Shown one piece after another: positions 57,200 through 64,000 of a stretch of DNA of 64,000 nt. A program made the position numbers and the translations under genes. The notes under the pieces are model-generated. The model was not told where the DNA came from and did no database searches. It was given only the letters and a program-made list of their open reading frames with translations. The DNA is from Flavimobilis soli (GTDB lineage Bacteria > Actinomycetota > Actinomycetes > Actinomycetales > Cellulomonadaceae): the NCBI RefSeq assembly GCF_002564025.1, contig NZ_PDJH01000001.1:1736001-1800000 (forward strand), written 5' to 3'. Each line of letters opens with the position of its first letter. The first letter of the stretch is position 1.

Positions 57200-57278
57200 G
57201 CTTTCTCCAGGTCTTGTCGGTGATGGTCCTGCACGGTCAACGCCGCCGTGCGCGGGTCTGTTCCCACGGGGGAAAGGG

Positions 57279-59231
57279 TCAGGTGAGTGAGATCTCGCGG
57301 AGCTCGACGCGGTTCTGGCCGTCGGCCGTCGCGGGGAGCTGCGTGAACCAGAGAACGATCCACTCGGTCTCGACGGGGGCGTCGAGCGTGATCTCGAGCT
57401 CCTCCTGGAGCGCACCGCTGAACAGCGCCTTGCCCTTGTCGGGCGTATCCGGGTCGACGGCGCGGATCTCGACCTTGCCACCCGTGTTGTTCGTGCTCAG
57501 GTAGATCGAGGACACGAGAGAGGCTTGCTCGAGCTTGACCGCGTAGCCGACGCCCCGCTTGTTCAGGCCCGCGTACACGTTGGACTTGTAGGTCCGCGTG
57601 AACCAGAAGGTCGTCGGGTCGAGGTCGATCGCACGGTCGACGGCCTCGGGGTGCTCGTTGTCGTCACCGTCGGGGTCGAGCTGGCGCGCCGACGCGATCA
57701 CCGGCGCCACGGCGCTCGGCGTCGCGGTGGGTCCGGCCGCTGCACCGGGCGACGGCTCGGCGGCGGTGGGCAGCGGACGCTCGCCCGTCGCCTGCCCGAA
57801 CGGGTTGGGGAAGCCGCCGCGCAGCTCGGAGAGCGCGGAGGTCACGCCGAGGACGACGAGGACGAAGACGATGCACAGCGTGAAGGCCGTCGGGTTGAAC
57901 CGGAACCGCTTGAGCTCCTGCGGATTCTTGCGGACCTCGTCGAAGGAGAGCGCGGGCCGGTCGTCGACCGCGGCACCGGCGCGAGGCGCGGACGACGCCG
58001 CGGCCGGGCGCGAACCGGCGGCGTCGGTGGTCGCGGGGCGCGAGGACACGCGGACGGGCGCCGTGCCAGCGTTGGCGCCCGTGGGCGCGAAGGCCGGGGG
58101 AGCGGACGGAGAGCCCGAGGCGGCACTGGCGGCCGACCCGCCACCCACGGCGGCACCGGCGCCCGCAGGAGCGGATCCGCCGACGGCGACGCCCGTAGCA
58201 GCGGCGGCCGCGGCCCCGGCTGCTGCAGCAGCCGCGCCCGCACCCGCACCTGCGCCACCCGCGGCCGCGCCTGCAGCCCCGCGCACGCTCGTGCGCCGCA
58301 CGGGGATCCGCGGCGGAGCGGGCGGCGTCGCGGGCGGCGGGGTGCCTGGGGGACGGCCCCCGGTCGAACCAGGCACCGCGCGCACGGACTGGCGCACGGG
58401 CGGCTTGGGGGGCGTGTCAGGCGTCATGTCGGTCGTGACCTTCGTGTCGGTCGGGTCGTCCTCGGTGGCCTCGGTGAGGCCGGTCGGGGCGAACAGCTGG
58501 GGCTCGGGGACGTCGATCGCGTCCCAGGGGGCGAGGTCGCGGGCCGCCTGCTCGGCGTCGCGCAGCCCGCCGGTGCGGGTGGTGAGCGTGTCGCGGACGA
58601 GAAGGACCAGGTGGGGGTCCGTGCCCTCGATCGTGTCGAGGTCGGCGAGCTCGGCCTCGGGCACGGGCGGCGTCGTCGTCCAGCGGCCGAGCATCATGTA
58701 CGCGAGGAGGCGGGCGAGCCCGACGGCGTCGGCGCGGGAGCGGGTCAGCTCGCCCTCGTGAGGGACGAGGGCTCCGTCGAGCCCGAGGCCGGTGAGGTGC
58801 ACGCGGTTGTCCTTGAGGCGCACGGCCTCGGGTCGCAGGTGGCCGTGGTGGACGCCGCGGCGCTCGGCGACGGCGAGCGCGGTCGCGATCTCCCCGACGA
58901 CGGCGCGTGCCTGCTCGGGGTCGAGGGGCCCGCTGGCGAGGACGGCACTCAAGGACTGCCCGACGTGCGGCTCGGTGACGACGTAACCGAGCTCGTCGAC
59001 GTCGCCGACGTCGAGGACGCGTGTCAGGCGGGCGTCGGAGACGAGGGAGGCGCGGCGTGCTTCGTCGAGCGCGGCCGAGCGGTGCGGGCCGGAGACGAGG
59101 GAGACGTGGACCGGCCTGCCCAGGATCTGGTCGTCGGCGGTCCAGCAGGTGAGTGCGTGGACGTCGGACGGCACGGGGTCCTGGAGCACGTAGCGCTCAG
59201 CGAGGACATCCCCGCGGGTCAGGTCGGTCAC
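57279..59231 (-). CDS. MviN-type pseudokinase with extracellular discoidin-like domain, separate from MurJ
   Basis: The 650-residue protein has a kinase-like domain (about 10-235) in which HRD is replaced by H129-G-H131 and the DFG region reads LTGLGLDG, so it lacks catalytic Asp and is a pseudokinase. A long Ala/Gly/Pro-rich linker follows (about 270-430), then a membrane helix at about 447-467 and an extracellular beta-rich domain (about 510-650). The same module is the C-terminal part of the mycobacterial MviN. GGAGGG six bases before the GTG at 59231 supports this start. It is downstream of murJ in the same direction. Confidence 0.85.
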   Translation of the reverse strand: MTDLTRGDVLAERYVLQDPVPSDVHALTCWTADDQILGRPVHVSLVSGPHRSAALDEARRASLVSDARLTRVLDVGDVDELGYVVTEPHVGQSLSAVLASGPLDPEQARAVVGEIATALAVAERRGVHHGHLRPEAVRLKDNRVHLTGLGLDGALVPHEGELTRSRADAVGLARLLAYMMLGRWTTTPPVPEAELADLDTIEGTDPHLVLLVRDTLTTRTGGLRDAEQAARDLAPWDAIDVPEPQLFAPTGLTEATEDDPTDTKVTTDMTPDTPPKPPVRQSVRAVPGSTGGRPPGTPPPATPPAPPRIPVRRTSVRGAAGAAAGGAGAGAGAAAAAAGAAAAAATGVAVGGSAPAGAGAAVGGGSAASAASGSPSAPPAFAPTGANAGTAPVRVSSRPATTDAAGSRPAAASSAPRAGAAVDDRPALSFDEVRKNPQELKRFRFNPTAFTLCIVFVLVVLGVTSALSELRGGFPNPFGQATGERPLPTAAEPSPGAAAGPTATPSAVAPVIASARQLDPDGDDNEHPEAVDRAIDLDPTTFWFTRTYKSNVYAGLNKRGVGYAVKLEQASLVSSIYLSTNNTGGKVEIRAVDPDTPDKGKALFSGALQEELEITLDAPVETEWIVLWFTQLPATADGQNRVELREISLT

Positions 59232-59407
59232 CAGGCTCCCTCCGGTGGGCACGGTCGACGAGGCTCGACGGCGCAGATCGCCTGCTCCATGCTATGCGGG
59301 ACGGACGGTTCGTCCGGGGACGAGGCCGGCGCACGTTGGGGAGGACCTGTGCACGTCGTTGCCCAGGACGCGAGGCGCGAAGCGCAGCACGGCGGCGGCA
59401 GGGGGCC

Positions 59408-61060
59408 TCAGCGGCGACGGAGCACCCGGCGGACGATCTTGGCGAGCGCGTCGACCTCCGACACGCGCATGATCCGCAGCCCCGTGTAGTAGACGACCGC
59501 CATGACGGCACCGACGACGCAGCAGGTGAGCACGGCCTGGAGCCAGCCGCCCCCGGCCCCGCCCCCGACGGCGTTGCGCACGACGACGCCGGCGACCGCA
59601 GCGACGACCGCAGCGACGACCGCCCGCACGTGCATGCGGACGATGCGTGCGCCGTCGACCCCGCCGAGAAGGCGGCGCAGCGAGCGCGACCGCGCGAGCA
59701 CGCCCGCCACGTTCGACAGCGACATCGACAGGCCGATGCCGACGACCCACCACTCGCCGGGCAGCAGCCACATCGAGACGAACGACCCGCCGACCAGCAC
59801 GAGGACGACCGGAACCTGCAGCATGAAGACGGTGCGGCCCTGCTCGTAGGCGTAGAACACCCACTTCATCAGGACCATCGCGCCGAACGGCACGAGGCCG
59901 ACCGCCATCGCGACGAGGACGTTGCCGACGGCGTCCACGGCGCCGGGCGTCATCGAGGGGACGAGCGAGCGCACGAGCGGCTCGGCGAGCACGATCAGGA
60001 CGGCGGACGCGATGACGGTGAACGTACCGACGGTCCGCACGCCGTGGGACAGGTCTCGCCGCACGAGGTCTCGCCGCCCTGCCTGGGCGGATGCGGAGAT
60101 CGACGTGAACATCGCGGTGAGGATCGAGACCGTGACGAGGGAGTGCGGCAGCAGGTAGATCATGAGCGCCTGCGAGTAGGCGCTGTTGCCGGCGACGTCG
60201 CCGACGGTCCGTGCGGCGTCGTCGGCCGACGCCGCGACGCGCGTCGTGAGGAAGACACCGAGCTGGTCGAGGCACAGTCCCGCGAGCGTCCAGAGCGCGA
60301 CCTTGCCGGACGTCCGCAGCCCGAGGTCGCGGGCGCCCCACGCGGGCCGGAAGCGGAAGCCCATGCGGGCGAGCGGCCACAGCAGCACGAGCGCCTGGGC
60401 GGCGACACCGATCGTCGCCGTGCCGGCGAGCAGGCTGATCTGCGGGACGGTCCACGACGTCGGGTCCGACAGGGTGCTCTCGGGGGTGTGCCAGCCCCAC
60501 AGCGCGATGAACGCACTGAACCCGACGATCGACACGACGTTGTTGAGCACGGGTGCCCACATGTACGGGCCGAACTTTTCGCGGGCGTTGAGCACCTGCC
60601 CGAGGAGCGTGTAGACGCCGTAGAAGAAGAGCTGCGGCATGCACCAGAGCGTGAAAGTCACGCCGAGGGCCTTCTGCGCGGGGCTCCACGCCGAGCCGGA
60701 GGCGAGCGTGACGATCACGGCGGATCCCGCGGTCAGGAGCACCGTGATCCCGAGCAGCAGCACGCCGGAGAGGGTCAGCAGCCTGTTGACGCGGTCCTCG
60801 GCGTCGGAGTGCCGGTATGCCTTGACGATGAGCGGGACGAGGACGACGTTGAGCGCGCCGCCCGCGATGATCGCGAACGCCATGTTCGGCAGCTTGTTGG
60901 CGAGGTCGAACGTGTTCGCGGCCATGCCGGTCGCGCCCACGGCGCCGACGAGCAGCCAGTTCCGCACGAAGCCCAGGAGCCGGGACACGGCGGTGCCGGC
61001 CGCCATGACCGCCGAGCTGCGTCCGAGGCTCTTGCCGCCAGACGCCGCCTCGTCGCTCAT
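59408..61060 (-). CDS. murJ: Lipid II flippase MurJ (MviN)
   Basis: The 550-residue protein has about 14 membrane helices of the MOP/MviN family, with the conserved start SSAVMAAGTAVSRLLGFVRN and the motif LPNMAFAIIAGGALNVVLVP. It flips lipid II across the membrane. Unlike the mycobacterial protein it ends after the helices and has no fused pseudokinase. The ATG overlaps the DUF6049 stop by four bases, and the pseudokinase gene follows after 176 bases. Confidence 0.93.
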   Translation of the reverse strand: MSDEAASGGKSLGRSSAVMAAGTAVSRLLGFVRNWLLVGAVGATGMAANTFDLANKLPNMAFAIIAGGALNVVLVPLIVKAYRHSDAEDRVNRLLTLSGVLLLGITVLLTAGSAVIVTLASGSAWSPAQKALGVTFTLWCMPQLFFYGVYTLLGQVLNAREKFGPYMWAPVLNNVVSIVGFSAFIALWGWHTPESTLSDPTSWTVPQISLLAGTATIGVAAQALVLLWPLARMGFRFRPAWGARDLGLRTSGKVALWTLAGLCLDQLGVFLTTRVAASADDAARTVGDVAGNSAYSQALMIYLLPHSLVTVSILTAMFTSISASAQAGRRDLVRRDLSHGVRTVGTFTVIASAVLIVLAEPLVRSLVPSMTPGAVDAVGNVLVAMAVGLVPFGAMVLMKWVFYAYEQGRTVFMLQVPVVLVLVGGSFVSMWLLPGEWWVVGIGLSMSLSNVAGVLARSRSLRRLLGGVDGARIVRMHVRAVVAAVVAAVAGVVVRNAVGGGAGGGWLQAVLTCCVVGAVMAVVYYTGLRIMRVSEVDALAKIVRRVLRRR

Positions 61061-63150
61061 CGTGCCTCCGTCTCGTCCTGCTCGTCCTTGTCCGCGTCCG
61101 AGGGCCGGATCGGCTCCATGCGGCGCGAGGAGCGGCCGCGTCGGACCGTGCGCACGATACCGCCGACGAGCAGGATCACGAGCAGCCCGCCGATGATCGC
61201 GGTGCCGACGGTCTCCCAGCCGGCACGTACGCGCACGGTCATCTCGGACGGCGCGGCGACGACCGTGCCGTCGGCCGCGCGGATCTGCACGTCGACGCGG
61301 ACGTCGCCCGAGCCGATCGCGCGGACGGGGATCTGGACGTCCGCCGTCGCGCCGGGCTCGATCGTCGTCTCGCGCGTGTCCTCGACGCTGAGGCGGCTCT
61401 CCTGGGAGACGAGGGCGACGGTGACGGTCGCCGCCTGCGGGAGGTCGTTGCGGACGGTGATCGGTATCGCGCCCGACTCGTTGATGAGGTTGACCGTGCT
61501 GCCCGGAAGGACGGTGATCCCGCCGAGGAGGGCCTCGCCCTGCACGGTCGCGACCTCGAGGAGCCTGCGGGCGAGGCCGCGGGTCTGGGCGGCCGCGACG
61601 GACGTCGCGGCGGCGAGGTCACGGGTGTACGTGGCCGTGAGCGTCGCAGGGTTGGCGACGACGTCGGACAGCGCGGTCACGGCCGCGAGCTGGTCTGCGG
61701 CCGTGCGCAGGAGGCGGGGGGAGAGGCTCGAGCGCGCGACGTCCGGGGAGGGCAGGTCCGCACGCGTGACGTCGTCGGGCTGGGCGCCGGCGAGCGTCGC
61801 GACGGGCTGCAGGTTGACGAACGGCGCGTCCGCGAGCTTGGCGAGGAGGGCTGTCGTCGCGCTGACGTCGGGGTCCCACCCGCGGTCGGTCGCGACGAGC
61901 ACGTGCGCCGTGCGGCCCGGCTGCTCCTGGGCGATCACGGCGAGCTCGGCGAGCATGAGCTGGCGGTTGGTCGACGACGCGGTCGAGAACAGGTTGCTGA
62001 GCTCGTCGTCCGGCACGAGCGCGCGGACCGTGCCCGAGTCCGTGCCGACGGGGACGACGCCGCTCGTCGTCCTCGAGCCTCTGGGTTCGAGGCCCCCGTC
62101 GACGACGGCGAGGGTGTCACCGGCGGCCGCCGCGCCTGCGAGCGTGCGCTCGCTCGCGGTGCCCGGTGCGGGCAGCGCGAGGTCGTCGCGCCAGCCGCGC
62201 ACGGGCGCGGCGCTCGTCGCCGACGCTCCGCGCTGGAAGGGCAGGACGTCGGCCGCGGCGAGCGCGGCGATGTCAGGGTCGAACGGGTCGAGCGCGAACA
62301 CCTCGCGCTTCGCCGCGCTCGTGATCAGGGTCGACGCCCACGCCTCTCCGTCGCCGATCCCGGCGGCAGCGGCGTCGACGAGCGCGGGGTCGACGACCCA
62401 GGAGACCTCGCGCACGCCTGCCGTCGCGTCGAGGACGCGAGCGAGGCGGCCGGTCGGACCGACGGCTGCGGACATCGTCGCGGACCATTCGTCTGGGTCC
62501 GACGGCGTCGCTGCCGGTCCCGTGACGGGGACGAGGATGCTCAGGCGTGCGGCCTGCGTGGCGCCCTCGGGGAACCAGAGCAGGAAGCTGCGGGCGGACG
62601 CGACCGTGCCGGTGCTGCGGCTGCCGAGCTCGACGACGATGCCGCGCGGGCCGGATGCCTCGGGGTACGGCAGCAGACGGAGCTCCTCGGCGGCGACGGA
62701 GAGCTCGACCTCGCGCGACTCGCCGGGGTCGAGCGGGTCCTCGAGCTCGGTCGTCGTCAGGAGTGTGGCGGCGGGGAGCGTGAGCTCGTCGGCGAACCAG
62801 GCGCGCAGCTGCGTGCGCGACTGCAGGCGGTAGCGCACGATCGACAGTGACGCCGTCGGGTCCTCGATCGTCTCGGTGCCGGTGTTGCGCACGGTCGCGC
62901 GGACGGTCACCGTGTCCGACGGTGCGACCGTCAGGGGAGCGACGTCCTCGATCGTGACGGGGCTCGGCTCGACGACGACGGGCGACACGGTCGCCGGGCT
63001 GGCTGCGGTGGCAGCCGTCGCGGCCGGGAGCGTCGCCACCGACGTGACGAGCGCGAGGGCGGCCGCGCCGAGCGCGGCCAGGCTACGCGTGAGTACGGCC
63101 CGGCCCTTGTGGACCGGACCGCAGCCGTGGACGACGTCGCGTGTGCTCAC
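61057..63150 (-). CDS. DUF6049 family secreted/membrane protein
   Basis: The 697-residue protein has a signal peptide (about 18-45, LTRSLAALGAAALALVTSVA), an Ig-like N-terminal domain, a large central region and a C-terminal membrane helix at about 660-680 followed by a basic tail. It lies between the Nudix and murJ genes in many Actinobacteria and is expected to work outside the membrane with MurJ, but its function is unproven. The GTG at 63150 overlaps the Nudix stop by four bases. Confidence 0.87.
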   Translation of the reverse strand: MSTRDVVHGCGPVHKGRAVLTRSLAALGAAALALVTSVATLPAATAATAASPATVSPVVVEPSPVTIEDVAPLTVAPSDTVTVRATVRNTGTETIEDPTASLSIVRYRLQSRTQLRAWFADELTLPAATLLTTTELEDPLDPGESREVELSVAAEELRLLPYPEASGPRGIVVELGSRSTGTVASARSFLLWFPEGATQAARLSILVPVTGPAATPSDPDEWSATMSAAVGPTGRLARVLDATAGVREVSWVVDPALVDAAAAGIGDGEAWASTLITSAAKREVFALDPFDPDIAALAAADVLPFQRGASATSAAPVRGWRDDLALPAPGTASERTLAGAAAAGDTLAVVDGGLEPRGSRTTSGVVPVGTDSGTVRALVPDDELSNLFSTASSTNRQLMLAELAVIAQEQPGRTAHVLVATDRGWDPDVSATTALLAKLADAPFVNLQPVATLAGAQPDDVTRADLPSPDVARSSLSPRLLRTAADQLAAVTALSDVVANPATLTATYTRDLAAATSVAAAQTRGLARRLLEVATVQGEALLGGITVLPGSTVNLINESGAIPITVRNDLPQAATVTVALVSQESRLSVEDTRETTIEPGATADVQIPVRAIGSGDVRVDVQIRAADGTVVAAPSEMTVRVRAGWETVGTAIIGGLLVILLVGGIVRTVRRGRSSRRMEPIRPSDADKDEQDETEAR

Positions 63151-63740
63151 CGCGGTCGATCGTCCGGAGAGGCGAAGGGGTCGCCGGGGCCGAACGACGC
63201 GAGGACGTCGGACGCGAGGCGACGCTCGTTCGGGTAGGACAGCCGCGAGCCGAGGTCCTCGAGGGCGATCCACGCGACGTCCTCCGCCTCACCGTCGGGG
63301 TCGCCCTCGACGGTGAGCTCGCCGGAGACGGCTTCGAGGAGGAAGTGGTGGACCGCCTTGTGGACGCGACGGCCGTCGCCTGAGAACCAGTAGTCGATGA
63401 CGCCGAGACGCGTGCGGATCTCGCCGGTGATGCCGGTCTCCTCCGCGATCTCGCGGACGGCGGCCTCCTCCGGGGTCTCCTCGCCCTCGAGGTGCCCCTT
63501 GGGCAGGCACCACTCGAGCCGGCCTGCGCGGTTGCGGCGTGCGATCACGGCGGCGTGCGGGACGCCGTCGATCATCGAGACGACGAGGCCGCCGGCCGAC
63601 GTCTCCTCGACGACGGGAAGCTGCGAGGGCGTCACGGGGACGCTCTGACGTGCGCGTTCGTCAGGGTCGATGCGCAGCGCGTGCCCGCCAGGCGGCGCGG
63701 GGACGCGGTGGCGTCCCTGCGGAGCGGCTGCGGGTTTCAT
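63147..63740 (-). CDS. Nudix hydrolase
   Basis: The 197-residue hydrolase has the complete Nudix box between about residues 82 and 104 (GHLEGEET, then REIAEETGI), which binds Mg2+ and cleaves nucleoside-diphosphate-linked substrates. The ATG at 63740 begins the Pro/Arg-rich start; no Shine-Dalgarno is seen, so the mRNA is probably leaderless (TACAGT about seven bases upstream). It heads the unit Nudix-DUF6049-murJ-pseudokinase, a conserved group beside the CCA-adding enzyme. Confidence 0.92.
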   Translation of the reverse strand: MKPAAAPQGRHRVPAPPGGHALRIDPDERARQSVPVTPSQLPVVEETSAGGLVVSMIDGVPHAAVIARRNRAGRLEWCLPKGHLEGEETPEEAAVREIAEETGITGEIRTRLGVIDYWFSGDGRRVHKAVHHFLLEAVSGELTVEGDPDGEAEDVAWIALEDLGSRLSYPNERRLASDVLASFGPGDPFASPDDRPR

Positions 63741-63821
63741 CACACCACTGTAACGAAGCGCACCGCTCGGATGCGGCCCGAACCGCCCAGGCGGCCCGGC
63801 GGTCTGGCAGGCTTGGACGAC

Positions 63822-64000
63822 GTGAGCCCCGAGAACTCGACCCCTGCCGCCGGTCAGCCCGACGTCGCCGCGCTGACCGAGCTGCGCATGCGCGCGCTCG
63901 ACGTCATCACCGGCCTGCCGCCCGAGGTGCTCGAGCTCGGCCAGGTGTTCTCTGCTGCGGGTCACGAGCTCGCTCTCGTCGGTGGGCCGGTCCGCGACGC
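63822..64000 (+). CDS. CCA tRNA nucleotidyltransferase, 3' end outside the window
   Basis: Only 59 codons are present, starting GTG and reading MSPENSTPAAGQPDVAALTE. The segment ALVGGPVRDA near residue 53 is the nucleotidyltransferase signature of class II CCA-adding enzymes. The gene is divergent from the Nudix hydrolase, the same arrangement as in Mycobacterium next to mviN. Confidence 0.88.
   Translation, partial: MSPENSTPAAGQPDVAALTELRMRALDVITGLPPEVLELGQVFSAAGHELALVGGPVRD

Overview
The window is very GC-rich actinobacterial chromosome around the replication origin. The order rpmH-rnpA-yidD-yidC-jag to the right of dnaA, dnaN-recF-dciA-gyrB-gyrA-DUF3566 to the left, tRNA-Ile/tRNA-Ala beside a DLW-39 peptide gene, and the fhaA-fhaB-pstP-rodA-pbpA-pknA-pknB block facing crgA are all typical of Actinobacteria. 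The overall pattern suggests Micrococcales, perhaps near Cellulomonas or Sanguibacter; genus is an inference and is not proven here.

Layout. 1-8.6 kb is accessory: a truncated aminotransferase, a low-molecular-weight phosphatase, a 12-codon leader ORF inside a strongly structured RNA, a VOC protein, a LysR regulator flanked by two very small genes, a nested palindrome, an NDH-like flavoprotein with a YwiC-like membrane protein, and an AspT-type transporter. 8.6-15.1 kb (minus strand) carries sdhC-sdhA-sdhB, aspA and a Dcu transporter. Together these could import C4-dicarboxylates, deaminate aspartate to fumarate, and interconvert fumarate and succinate. 16.4-29 kb holds tRNA-Leu, the cell-shape and Ser/Thr-kinase operon and the opposing trpG-like, sortase E, DUF881 and crgA genes. 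29-37 kb contains a DnaA-box cluster, rhomboid, cyclophilin, an Ala/Lys-rich membrane protein, a three-gene ABC exporter, a PfkB kinase and a HAD phosphatase. 37-48.7 kb is tRNA-Ala, DLW-39, tRNA-Ile and the gyrase/replication block with oriC between dnaN and dnaA. 49-56 kb is the ribosome and membrane-insertion operon, a 1.3 kb gene-free stretch, then rsmG-parA-parB with four parS sites. 56-64 kb is trxB-trxA, a stand-alone MviN-type pseudokinase, murJ, a DUF6049 protein, a Nudix hydrolase and the start of a CCA-adding enzyme gene.

How it works together. Two envelope-control blocks are linked by known biology. The PknA/PknB kinases, PstP phosphatase and FHA proteins near 17-26 kb are expected to signal to the pseudokinase next to murJ at 57-61 kb. 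In mycobacteria that pseudokinase is fused to the flippase; here it is a separate protein. The most interesting unexplained feature is the leader ORF and RNA at 1.79-1.98 kb, where one segment can pair either with the Shine-Dalgarno sequence or with the end of the leader ORF. Others are the nested palindrome at 4.1 kb, the RBS-overlapping hairpin at 6.5 kb, the DnaA-box cluster at 29.3 kb and the empty region with degenerate repeats at 51.6-52.9 kb. No CRISPR array, prophage or insertion sequence was seen.
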